Assembly: GCA_947588865.1 (NCBI GenBank)
Contig: CANPYQ010000039.1
Location: 1 to 10,874, forward strand
Direction of reading: 5' to 3'
DNA from: an uncultured Bacilli bacterium
GTDB taxonomy: Bacteria; Bacillota_I; Bacilli_A; RF39; UBA660
Length of the DNA: 10,874 nucleotides
Shown here: in pieces, positions 1-6,783 of the stretch
How positions within the stretch are numbered: position 1 is the stretch's first letter
How the letters are laid out: each line of letters starts with the position of its first letter
Notes under the pieces: generated by a model
What the model saw: only the letters and a program-made list of their open reading frames with translations
Told to the model about the DNA's origin: nothing
Database searches by the model: none
Made by a program: the position numbers and the translations under genes

Positions 1-105
1 TCAAGTGACATATAATATATTAGTTTTGAGACAAAATCAAATACTAACACTTAAGACATTATCATATATTAATCATAAACATCTTAATATTTATTTAATA
101 AACTA

Positions 106-134
106 TTTACAAAATTATTGTTTATTGGTATACT
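106..134 (+). promoter_or_regulatory. Sigma-A promoter for the DUF308-like gene
   Basis: A -35 element TTTACA lies at 106-111 and a -10 element TATACT at 129-134, separated by an ideal 17 bases. Each matches the sigma-70/A consensus at five of six positions. TG at 126-127 makes it an extended -10 promoter as well. Transcription should start near 141, giving a leader of about 33 bases. Confidence 0.75.
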
Positions 135-173
135 TATATTAGTATATTTATATGTTTATCGTTGGAGGCAATT

Positions 174-782
174 ATGAATAAGGAAAATAAAATTACAATA
201 AATAATTTAATTTATGCATTATTATTTTTAGTTCTTGGAATAATACTTATGACTAAAACTGAAGATTTAATTCAAATAGTATCAAAGGCTATTGGTTTGA
301 TCTTAATAATAGTGGGAATAGTAAAGTCTATTATATACATTTATATGAAAGGTAAAATGGGGGATTATAAACTTACGGAATTAATTGTAGGAATAGTTGT
401 TATTTGTTGTGGTACTTTATTTATATTATATTCACAAACATTTAGTTTTGTAATTAGGCTAGTAATTGGTATATGGATATTATTAGCTGGTATTAATAAA
501 ATAATCCTTTCAATATCAATGTTTTTTATAGATAAACTTGGATTTAAAATATATCTAATTACATCAGTTATTATGATAATAATAGGTATACTTTTAATAT
601 CAGGATTACTTGATCAAATCATTGGATTGTTAATTATATTATACTCTATTGCTGAAATTGTTGATTATATATATTACAAAATAAAAGATAAAGATTATGA
701 ATCTTCAAATAATAATAAAAAAAATAAAAGTATTAAAAAAATAAAAAGTAAAAAAGTAATAGATGCTGATATAGAAGAATAA
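174..782 (+). CDS. DUF308/HdeD-like six-helix membrane protein with a lysine-rich tail
   Basis: This is a predicted integral membrane protein of 202 residues. Six hydrophobic segments are visible, at about residues 12-26, 38-57, 68-86, 91-113, 125-144 and 147-168. They form repeated two-helix units in the style of the DUF308 (HdeD-related) family. From about residue 169 the chain becomes hydrophilic and rich in lysine and asparagine, ending in an acidic D-x-D-I-E-E; by the positive-inside rule this tail should be cytoplasmic. An in-frame TTG at 162 would add four residues, but the GGAGG site at 164-168 lies inside that extension and is correctly spaced for the ATG at 174, so I chose the ATG. 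The family has no established biochemical function; E. coli HdeD is linked to acid resistance. The gene is monocistronic, with its own promoter, and converges on the penicillin-binding protein gene 11 bases away. Confidence 0.8.
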   Translation: MNKENKITINNLIYALLFLVLGIILMTKTEDLIQIVSKAIGLILIIVGIVKSIIYIYMKGKMGDYKLTELIVGIVVICCGTLFILYSQTFSFVIRLVIGIWILLAGINKIILSISMFFIDKLGFKIYLITSVIMIIIGILLISGLLDQIIGLLIILYSIAEIVDYIYYKIKDKDYESSNNNKKNKSIKKIKSKKVIDADIEE

Positions 783-804
783 GAGTTAAAACCTTATTCT
801 TCTA
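772..804. terminator. Hairpin shared by two convergent gene ends
   Basis: Bases 772-783 pair perfectly with 793-804 (12 bp) around a 9-base loop (784-792). The left arm contains the final glutamate codons and TAA of the DUF308-like gene. The right arm contains the corresponding end of the penicillin-binding protein gene on the other strand. On the + strand the stem is followed by AATTTTATT, a weak U-tract; on the - strand no U-tract follows. It may act as a terminator for the + transcript, but the symmetry partly reflects both proteins ending in Glu-Glu-stop. Confidence 0.45.
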
Positions 805-2746
805 ATTTTATTGTAGGTATTAAATCATCTAATGAATTATCTTGATATGTTGGTTCAGTACCTTTTATATAATAAAACATAGTTGGATTTTTTGTTTCAC
901 TAGTTGCAACTTTACCACTTATAGGATCTACCAATACTCCTACAACATTATTAGGTAATTCATACCAAGATGTTTCTTTATCACTCATATAATTTTCAAT
1001 CGTTTCAGTCCATATATCCTTTATGGCTTTCCCATCACTAGTTAGGGAAGTTCTATTATCATCGTATCCGCTCCAAATACCGATAACAACATCTTTATTA
1101 TATCCAAATATTAAATGGTCAGTATCAGTTGTTCCAGTTTTGATAGAATATTTATTAGTTAATTTGCTTGCAATATCATAACAGGTAGGATAGTTATAAT
1201 CAATAAAATTATAGTTATAAGTGCTGGTTAAAATTTCATTCATTATATATGCTAGGCTAGAATTTAAAACTTGTTCTTTTTTTTCTTTATATTCATATAA
1301 AATGTTTCCATTTGAATCTTCAATTTTTTTAATAAAGTGAGGATTATTTTTATATCCTAAACTTGCAAGGGTACTGTATGCACTTACCATGTCCATAAGA
1401 GTAATCTCTTCACTGCCTAAAGCGAGTGATGGTATTGCTTCTAGATTTGATGTAATACCAACTCTTTTAAGCATTTCGACTAGAGTTTCTTCACCTAAAA
1501 ATAGATGGGTCTTAACTGCATATATATTTTCTGAATATGCAATAGCAGTTGCCATAGTAATATTTTTATTGCCATATTTATTATTATAGTTTGCTGGACT
1601 ATATGTTTGATCATTTGAAAATAAGAAAGTTGTTTCTTCACTAGTGAAAGTAGTGGATTCAGTAAATCCATTTTCCAAGGCGACATAATAAAGAAATGGT
1701 TTTAAAGTAGAACCAACTTGTCTTTTAGCGTATAATGCTCTATTAAATTGACTTTTACTATAATCTTTTCCTCCTGTTAAAGCAATTACTTCACCATTAT
1801 TAGGATTCATGATTATACTCGATAATTCCATTTCTTCACTAGTGAAATTGTCATTAATAGAATTTTCAAGAATAGTTTGAGCATTCATATCTAAACTTGT
1901 GTATATTTTAATGCCACCAGTTTCCAAAAACGAACTAGGTAAATCTAAGGTTTCAAGTTCATCCATAACTGAATCTTGAAAAAATCTTAAAGTTTTTAAA
2001 TTATTGTTTTCTATAAATCCGTAAAAGGTAAGTTCACTGTTGTAAGCTTCATCCATTTCATCTTTTGTAATCATTTTATTATTTACCATAGCATCCAGTA
2101 CTAAATACTGTCTTTCTTTAGATTTATCATAATTCAAAATAGGTGAATAATTACTTGGAGATTTTGGAATTCCTGCTAGAATAGATGCCTCTGCTAATGT
2201 CAATTCAGCAGCGCTTTTGTTAAAATAATAATAACTTGCATTTTCAATTCCATATACACCACCATAATTAATAGTGTTTAGGTAACCTTCTAGTATTTCA
2301 TCTTTATTATATTGACTTTCAAGACGGATAGTAAGCCATGCTTCTTTTATTTTTCGTTCCCATTTTTTATCAAACTCTAAAAACAAATTTTTTGCATATT
2401 GTTGAGTTATAGTTGATGCACCTTGTAGAGTTTTTCCATTTGTAATATTTATGTAAAGTGATTTAAATATTCTAAAATAATCAAATCCTTGATGTTTATA
2501 AAAATTTTTATCTTCAATAGCTATAGTTGCGTCTATTAAATTTTTTGAAATATCTTCTAATTTTATCCATTGATCACTTGTCCCATTTATTAAATTATTA
2601 CTTGAATCATATAGATAATAACCATTTGATGCATTAATATCTAACTTTTTAGTTAATGATGCCATAAGGTAAACTCCAAAGTATAAAAATGAAAAAATAA
2701 GTATAAAAATTGCGAATATTTTTAGTATTTTTTTAAGTCTTTTCAT
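794..2746 (-). CDS. Class A penicillin-binding protein (bifunctional transglycosylase/transpeptidase)
   Basis: This 650-residue protein polymerises lipid II into glycan strands and cross-links the stem peptides, outside the membrane. A basic N-terminus and one membrane anchor (about residues 8-30) are followed by a GT51 glycosyltransferase domain (about 60-220). Its motifs are ED-x-x-FY-x-H-x-G (78-87, catalytic Glu78), GASTITQQ (109-116), R-K-x-x-E (131-135) and the ILE-x-YLN segment (151-157). The transpeptidase domain (about 305-590) has all three active-site motifs: S-T-L-K with nucleophile Ser346, S-E-N (405-407) and K-T-G-T-T (536-540). A short C-terminal extension follows, without obvious PASTA repeats. 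The start is an ATG with AAGGTGA at 2750-2756 upstream. It is divergent from the DUF1934 operon across 97 bases; I see no convincing promoter for it there, only a poor TTGCAC/TAATAC pair with a long spacer. Its family role (PBP1a/PonA-like) is clear, its exact orthologue is not. Confidence 0.95.
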   Translation of the reverse strand: MKRLKKILKIFAIFILIFSFLYFGVYLMASLTKKLDINASNGYYLYDSSNNLINGTSDQWIKLEDISKNLIDATIAIEDKNFYKHQGFDYFRIFKSLYINITNGKTLQGASTITQQYAKNLFLEFDKKWERKIKEAWLTIRLESQYNKDEILEGYLNTINYGGVYGIENASYYYFNKSAAELTLAEASILAGIPKSPSNYSPILNYDKSKERQYLVLDAMVNNKMITKDEMDEAYNSELTFYGFIENNNLKTLRFFQDSVMDELETLDLPSSFLETGGIKIYTSLDMNAQTILENSINDNFTSEEMELSSIIMNPNNGEVIALTGGKDYSKSQFNRALYAKRQVGSTLKPFLYYVALENGFTESTTFTSEETTFLFSNDQTYSPANYNNKYGNKNITMATAIAYSENIYAVKTHLFLGEETLVEMLKRVGITSNLEAIPSLALGSEEITLMDMVSAYSTLASLGYKNNPHFIKKIEDSNGNILYEYKEKKEQVLNSSLAYIMNEILTSTYNYNFIDYNYPTCYDIASKLTNKYSIKTGTTDTDHLIFGYNKDVVIGIWSGYDDNRTSLTSDGKAIKDIWTETIENYMSDKETSWYELPNNVVGVLVDPISGKVATSETKNPTMFYYIKGTEPTYQDNSLDDLIPTIKLEE

Positions 2747-2817
2747 GAGTCACCTTACTTTCTAAATTTAGTATTAGAAAAAATTATTAAAATATGAGTG
2801 CAAAAGTAAAAAAAGTA

Positions 2818-2826
2818 TGCTATAAT
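2818..2826 (+). promoter_or_regulatory. Extended -10 promoter for DUF1934-argS-rpoE
   Basis: TGcTATAAT is a perfect extended -10 element. The best-placed -35 is GTGCAA at 2798-2803 (17-base spacer), a weak match. Transcription should begin at about 2831-2834, inside or just before the GGGAG ribosome binding site, giving a leader of only about 10-13 bases. There is therefore no room for a T-box or other leader control of argS from this promoter. Confidence 0.7.
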
Positions 2827-2843
2827 GTTTGGGAGTTGATGTT

Positions 2844-3197
2844 ATGAGTAAAATTAAATTAAATGCAAAACTTATAAGTGAAGATGATAAAATTGATTTA
2901 GATGTAACAGGAATTAAAACAAAAAATAAAATAGTTTATAAAGAGGGAAATGTTACTGTTACAATTGAAATAATAGATAAAATAGTAAAAATTAATAGAC
3001 TTTCAAAAGAATATGAAATAAACTTGACATTTGATATGTTACAAAGTACAATATCAACATATAGTGTATTTGGTGCTCCAAAGATATTTGAACTTGAAAC
3101 TAAAACAAAAAAACTAAATATAACAGATGATAAAATAGAAATTGATTATATATTAGAAGGAAATGAATTTTATTATACTCTTAAGATAGGAGGATAA
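2844..3197 (+). CDS. DUF1934 (YwiB-like) small beta-rich protein
   Basis: This is a 117-residue, soluble, beta-strand-rich protein without signal peptide or membrane segment. Length, the alternating hydrophobic pattern and position directly before argS match the DUF1934/YwiB family of Bacillota, which has a calycin-like barrel fold and no established function. The segment near residues 62-84 (FDMLQSTISTYSVFGAPKIFE begins it) resembles the family's central conserved region. An in-frame TTG at 2829 would lengthen it by five residues, but GGGAG at 2831-2835 is spaced 8 bases from the ATG at 2844 and overlaps the longer version, so I chose the ATG. The stop codon is one base from the argS start, so the two are almost certainly co-transcribed and perhaps translationally coupled. 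I assign the family by pattern and context; function is not inferable. Confidence 0.75.
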   Translation: MSKIKLNAKLISEDDKIDLDVTGIKTKNKIVYKEGNVTVTIEIIDKIVKINRLSKEYEINLTFDMLQSTISTYSVFGAPKIFELETKTKKLNITDDKIEIDYILEGNEFYYTLKIGG

Positions 3198-3198
3198 C

Positions 3199-4896
3199 AT
3201 GGTAGTAGATATTTTAAGTAAAGTGCTATCTAAATGTGCTAAAGATTCTGGATATAATCTAGATATGACAGTTATAAAATCTAATAGGAAAGATTTATGT
3301 GATTATCAATCTGATAATGCATTTACTTTTGCTAAAATTTATCATAAAAGTCCTAAAGAAATAGGGGAGGCTATTGTTAGTAAAATTAATGCTTTAGATG
3401 ATTTTAGTAATTATTTTGAAAAGGTAGAATTTTGCGCACCAGGATTTATAAATATAATTTTAAGTAACACTTTTATAAATAAGACATTAATTAATATGGG
3501 AACAATTGATAAATTTAATTTAAAAAATCCAAGTAAAATAGATACGTATGTAATAGATTATGGTGGACCTAATGTAGCTAAACCACTTCATGTTGGACAT
3601 ATGAGACCTGCAATAGTAGGAGAATCTATAAAAAGAATAATTAATTATGTAGGACATAATACTATATCAGATGTTCATTTAGGTGATATAGGACTTCCAA
3701 TAGGTGAAGTTATATACTCTGCTTTGAGGGATAATATGAAGCCTAACGATTTAACACTCGAATATCTAAATAAAGTATATCCAAAGATGAGTGAAATTGT
3801 AAAAGAAAATGAAGATATAAAGTGTGAATGTGCTTCTATTATTAAAGATGTGCAGGAACGTAAAAATTATTTAGATTACTGGCATGTTATACGTGATATA
3901 TCAGTTAATGATATAAAAAGACTTTATAAATATTTAGATATATCATTTGACTACTGGTTATCTGAATCCGATGCATATGCATATATTCCGAAGGTTAAAC
4001 AATATTTGATAGATAAAAAATTATTAGTTGATAGTCAGGGTGCTAAAGTAGTATTTATAAATAAAGATATTGACAAAATAGACTATCCACCTTTAATATT
4101 TGAAAAAAGCAATGGAGCATACCTTTATGAAAGTTCTGATTTAGCTACCATTTGGCAGAGGATGGAGGACTTTAATCCAGATTATATATTATATGTAACA
4201 GATGATAGGCAATCCATGCATTTTGAACAAGTATTTAGAGTATGTGAAAAAAGTGGTATTACAAAGAATGCAAAACTTATTCATTTGCCACATGGTACTA
4301 TAAACGGGTTAGATGGTAAGCCATATAAAACTAGAAGTGGCGAAACTCCTAAATTAGATATACTTTTTAATGATGTAAAGGAAATATTCATATCTAAAAA
4401 AGAATCTAATAAAAATATGGATGATGAAGATATCAAAAAAATTGTAAATTCAATACTTAAATTTGCTGATTTACAAAATAGTCGTGATAAAGATTACATA
4501 TTTGATATAAATAAATTTAGTGATACACAGGGTAAAACTGGTCCATATATTTTATATACATATTTAAGAATGAATAAAATAATAAATAAATATAGTCAAA
4601 ATATAAATAATTTATCAAATAACATATATAATAATTATGATAGAGATTTAAGACTTAAAATATTAGAACTTGAAGAATATGTAAATAGTGCATTTAAAGA
4701 GTTTAAGCCAAGCTTTATAGCTGAATATCTTTATAATTTATGTGTTTCTATGAATTCATTTTATCAAAACAACCATATAGATGGTTTAAATGACAAAAAT
4801 AAATTAAATGACTGGGTAAGTGTTATTGCTCTTGCAAATAAGACAATTAAAGAGATGTTAGCCTTGCTTATTATAGATATACCAAAACAGATGTGA
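3199..4896 (+). CDS. argS: Arginyl-tRNA synthetase
   Basis: This 565-residue class I synthetase activates arginine with ATP and charges tRNA-Arg in the cytoplasm. The N-terminal additional domain (about 1-110) contains the F-x-x-P-G-F-I-N-type end at 78-85. The catalytic core has the HIGH motif as HVGH (131-134), then H-L-G-D at 160-163 where many family members read HLGDWGTQFG, here ending in I-G-L-P-I-G. Further family blocks are YLYESSDLAT (308-317), YVTDDRQ with HFEQVF (332-346) and a KMSKS-equivalent K-T-R-S-G (377-381), the degenerate form usual in this enzyme. The C-terminal DALR anticodon-binding domain begins near G-P-Y-I-L-Y (448-453). AGGAGG at 3188-3193 precedes the ATG by 5 bases. 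It is the middle gene of the DUF1934-argS-rpoE operon, an arrangement shared with Bacillus. The stop is TGA, in frame with the rpoE start 12 bases later. Confidence 0.97.
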   Translation: MVVDILSKVLSKCAKDSGYNLDMTVIKSNRKDLCDYQSDNAFTFAKIYHKSPKEIGEAIVSKINALDDFSNYFEKVEFCAPGFINIILSNTFINKTLINMGTIDKFNLKNPSKIDTYVIDYGGPNVAKPLHVGHMRPAIVGESIKRIINYVGHNTISDVHLGDIGLPIGEVIYSALRDNMKPNDLTLEYLNKVYPKMSEIVKENEDIKCECASIIKDVQERKNYLDYWHVIRDISVNDIKRLYKYLDISFDYWLSESDAYAYIPKVKQYLIDKKLLVDSQGAKVVFINKDIDKIDYPPLIFEKSNGAYLYESSDLATIWQRMEDFNPDYILYVTDDRQSMHFEQVFRVCEKSGITKNAKLIHLPHGTINGLDGKPYKTRSGETPKLDILFNDVKEIFISKKESNKNMDDEDIKKIVNSILKFADLQNSRDKDYIFDINKFSDTQGKTGPYILYTYLRMNKIINKYSQNINNLSNNIYNNYDRDLRLKILELEEYVNSAFKEFKPSFIAEYLYNLCVSMNSFYQNNHIDGLNDKNKLNDWVSVIALANKTIKEMLALLIIDIPKQM

Positions 4897-4908
4897 AAGG
4901 AGTATTTT

Positions 4909-5358
4909 ATGAAATTAAAAGATATGAAAAAAGAAGAATTAGAGGTATTATCATATACAGACTTAACAGAGATGATAATAAAAGAGAATAAAAAATCTAT
5001 GAATACAGCAAACATTTTTAAAACTATTTGTGATTTATTAGAACTTAGTGATGATGAGTATCAAAGTAAAATAGGAGACTATTATACTTCACTAACTACT
5101 GATAAAAGATTTATTTTATTAGATAATGCAGAATGGGATTTAAAGGATAATCATAAAGTTGAAATTGTTCTAGATGATGAAGACGATGAAGAAGTTTATG
5201 ATGATGAAGAAAACTATGATGAAGAAGAGAATAGTGATGATAAAGAAAATATGTCTGAAAGTACAGAAATTACTGATGATGAAATTGATTTAGATGATGA
5301 AGATGATATGGATGATCTTACTATTATAGATGATGATGAAATAGAAGAAGATGCTTAA
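4909..5358 (+). CDS. rpoE: DNA-directed RNA polymerase delta subunit
   Basis: This 149-residue protein is the Gram-positive delta subunit of RNA polymerase, which displaces RNA and nucleic acid from core enzyme, aids recycling and sharpens promoter selectivity. The N-terminal half (about 1-82) is a HARE-HTH winged-helix domain with the family pattern L-x-x-M-x-x-E-E-L, then a run ending in F-x-x-L, L-x-L-S-x-x-E, Y-T-x-L-x-x-D-x-R-F and W-x-L. From about residue 83 to the end the chain is an unstructured acidic tail of Asp/Glu repeats, the hallmark of delta. AAGGAG at 4897-4902 precedes the ATG. It is the last gene of the DUF1934-argS-rpoE operon and is followed by a likely terminator. It should not be confused with the E. 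coli sigma factor of the same symbol. Confidence 0.93.
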   Translation: MKLKDMKKEELEVLSYTDLTEMIIKENKKSMNTANIFKTICDLLELSDDEYQSKIGDYYTSLTTDKRFILLDNAEWDLKDNHKVEIVLDDEDDEEVYDDEENYDEEENSDDKENMSESTEITDDEIDLDDEDDMDDLTIIDDDEIEEDA

Positions 5359-5377
5359 TTGTTTAAATCTTCTTTTT
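5345..5377 (+). terminator. Likely intrinsic terminator of the argS-rpoE operon
   Basis: AAGAAGAT (5345-5352) pairs with ATCTTCTT (5367-5374). The stem can extend through TTAA (5355-5358) with TTAA (5363-5366) across a two-base bulge. The 3' arm runs directly into a U-tract ending at 5377. The left arm consists of the last acidic codons of rpoE, and the stop codon lies in the upper stem. The stem is AT-rich and therefore moderate in strength. Confidence 0.5.
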
Positions 5378-5501
5378 AATATCTTTTAATAATTCGGCAA
5401 ATAAAAGGCTTTTCATATCAATCGATATGTATTGTTGTATTAATGAAATTATAGATATTTTATTCAAAAAAATTATCAATATTATAACATTTCTATTTAT
5501 C

Positions 5502-5521
5502 AAGGAGGATATATGAAATGA
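5502..5521 (+). promoter_or_regulatory. Orphan ribosome binding site with a start-Lys-stop mini-ORF
   Basis: AAGGAGG at 5502-5508 is among the best matches to the anti-Shine-Dalgarno sequence in the window, and is placed correctly before the ATG at 5513. That ATG is followed by only AAA and TGA (5513-5521). A second ATG at 5518, overlapping in the ATGA manner, opens a three-codon frame ending at 5529. A TATAAC hexamer at 5483-5488 could serve as a -10 but has no good -35. Removing one A of the AAA run would open about 20 codons. It may be a decayed gene start or a minimal leader ORF. Confidence 0.4.
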
Positions 5522-5649
5522 TATTATAAAGAAAAAATATATATGTAAACAGAATCATGTGTATATTATTTATTAGTTAAAGTATCAAATGATAAAGGAA
5601 AAGTATATATAAATAAAATTGGTATTTCTCTTTTTATTTTCCTAAACCA

Positions 5650-5678
5650 TTGAAACTTTAATATAATTATAGTATAAT
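5650..5678 (+). promoter_or_regulatory. Sigma-A promoter for prfA-prmC
   Basis: TTGAAA at 5650-5655 and a perfect TATAAT at 5673-5678 are separated by exactly 17 bases, the best bipartite promoter in the window. The expected start is near 5685, giving a leader of about 19 bases before the prfA ATG. A second TATAAT at 5662-5667 lacks a suitably placed -35. Unlike the other promoters here it has no TGn extension. Confidence 0.8.
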
Positions 5679-5703
5679 TTATATGTTTTGAAAGGGAGAT
5701 ACT

Positions 5704-6759
5704 ATGATAGAAAGATTAGAAAATATAGAAAAAAGATATAATGAGATAATGGAAGAATTAACTAATCCGGAAATACTTAGTGATATAAAAAAGACAACAC
5801 AGCTTAGTAAAGAACAAGCATCACTTAAAGAAAATTATGATGCTTATCAAGAATATAAAAAAGTTTTAGAAAATATAAAAGCTGCTAAAGAAATGATGAA
5901 AGATCCTGAAATGAGTGAATTTGCTCGTGAAGAGTATAATGAAAATGAGGAAAAGCGTAAAAATATGGAAGAAGATTTTGAAATTATGTTACTTCCAAAG
6001 GATCCTAATGATGGGAAAGATGTTATAGTAGAAATTCGTGGTGCAGCAGGTGGAGATGAAGCTAATATATTTGCTGGAGATTTATATAGAATGTATACTT
6101 ATTATGCAGAAAAAAATGGCTGGAAAGTGGAAGAATTAAATGCAATAGAGGGTGAAGCGGGAGGTTACTCTCAAGTTGAATTTAAGATAAAAGGGGATAA
6201 TGTATATTCAAAATTAAAATACGAAAGTGGATCACATAGAGTTCAAAGAGTTCCAACAACTGAATCAAATGGTAGAATACAAACATCAACTGCAACTGTG
6301 CTTGTAATGCCTGAAGTAGATGATATAGATATAGAAATAAAAGATTCTGATATAAGAATAGATACATTTTGTGCATCAGGCCATGGAGGGCAAGGTGTAA
6401 ATACAACACCATCAGCAGTCAGGATAACACATTTTCCAACTAATACAGTAGTAACTTGTCAAAATCAAAGAAGTCAAATACAAAATAAAGCAGAAGCTAT
6501 GGAAGTATTAAAATCAAGACTTTATCAATTAGAGCTTGAACGACAAGAACAAGAATTAGGTAGTGAAAGAAGAAACAAAATAGGTACTGGTGATAGGGCT
6601 GAAAAAATTCGTACATATAATTATCCACAGAATAGGGTAACTGATCATAGAATAGGATTTTCAACTATGCAGTTAGAACATGTTATGGATGGAGAATTAG
6701 ATGATATAATAAATGCACTAATAACTGAAGATCAAGCAAGAAAACTAAGAGGAGAATAA
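5704..6759 (+). CDS. prfA: Peptide chain release factor 1
   Basis: This 351-residue factor recognises UAA and UAG in the ribosomal A site and triggers peptide release. The N-terminal helical domain (about 1-95) leads into the family block with GGDEA (116-120) and FAGDLYRMY (123-131). The codon-recognition tripeptide is P-T-T (184-186), the RF1-type P-x-T; release factor 2 would have S-P-F. The catalytic GGQ is at 228-230, embedded in S-G-H-G-G-Q-G-V-N, whereas well-studied factors read G-A-G-G-Q-H/S-V-N. The C-terminal block with RTYNYPQNRVTDHR (303-316) is canonical. AAAGGGAG at 5691-5698 precedes the ATG by 5 bases. prmC, the modifier of Gln230, follows 24 bases downstream. The two are probably co-transcribed from the promoter at 5650-5678. 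Confidence 0.97.
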   Translation: MIERLENIEKRYNEIMEELTNPEILSDIKKTTQLSKEQASLKENYDAYQEYKKVLENIKAAKEMMKDPEMSEFAREEYNENEEKRKNMEEDFEIMLLPKDPNDGKDVIVEIRGAAGGDEANIFAGDLYRMYTYYAEKNGWKVEELNAIEGEAGGYSQVEFKIKGDNVYSKLKYESGSHRVQRVPTTESNGRIQTSTATVLVMPEVDDIDIEIKDSDIRIDTFCASGHGGQGVNTTPSAVRITHFPTNTVVTCQNQRSQIQNKAEAMEVLKSRLYQLELERQEQELGSERRNKIGTGDRAEKIRTYNYPQNRVTDHRIGFSTMQLEHVMDGELDDIINALITEDQARKLRGE

Positions 6760-6768
6760 TCCTCTTTT
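6747..6768 (+). terminator. Hairpin at the end of prfA
   Basis: AAGAGGA (6747-6753) pairs with TCCTCTT (6760-6766), a 7-bp stem around a 6-base loop that contains the prfA stop codon. Only two further U residues follow before AATTAAAGG, the start of the prmC ribosome binding site. It may be a weak attenuating terminator or may modulate prmC translation. The adjacent palindrome TTTAATTAAA (6766-6775) reaches into the ribosome binding site region. Confidence 0.35.
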
Positions 6769-6783
6769 AATTAAAGGTGATTT

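Larger units (their letters stand above)
5359..5703. other. 345-base gap between rpoE and prfA without a recognisable gene
   Basis: This stretch contains, in order: the 3' half of the rpoE terminator; a small inverted repeat CATATC/GATATG at 5414-5429; an orphan strong ribosome binding site at 5502-5508 leading into a two-codon ORF; a frame open from 5549 to a TGA at 5651 that resembles no family I know; and the prfA promoter. On the - strand a frame is open for about 64 codons ending at TAA 5365-5363. Its only ATG (5416) would give 17 residues and has no ribosome binding site. In Bacillus subtilis the pyrG-to-tdk block occupies this place. Confidence 0.6.

Noticed and set aside
24..36. Small hairpin TTTTG/CAAAA near the left edge
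   Set aside because: It is a 5-bp, AT-dominated stem with a 3-base loop and no U-tract, expected by chance in this composition. Bases 1-105 otherwise show no gene or supported signal.
162..173. TTG start extending the DUF308-like protein by four residues
   Set aside because: The GGAGG ribosome binding site (164-168) lies inside the extension and is correctly spaced for the ATG at 174.
1389..1589. 66-codon open frame on the + strand
   Set aside because: It lies wholly inside the penicillin-binding protein gene on the other strand, and I see no ribosome binding site or recognisable domain.
2829..2843. TTG start extending the DUF1934 protein by five residues
   Set aside because: It overlaps the GGGAG ribosome binding site and would begin upstream of the predicted transcription start; the ATG at 2844 fits both.
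2747..2843. T-box or other riboswitch controlling argS
   Set aside because: The predicted leader is only about 10-13 bases, and no T-box sequence or specifier stem is visible in the 97-base spacer.
4894..4896. Possible reassignment of TGA to tryptophan (Mollicute code)
   Set aside because: Tryptophans in PBP, argS, rpoE and prfA use TGG, no conserved gene contains an internal TGA, and the TGA codons ending argS and prmC give normal C-termini.
6182..6412. 76-codon open frame on the - strand inside prfA
   Set aside because: It is a low-complexity Leu/His/Tyr-rich shadow of a highly conserved gene and has no domain I recognise.
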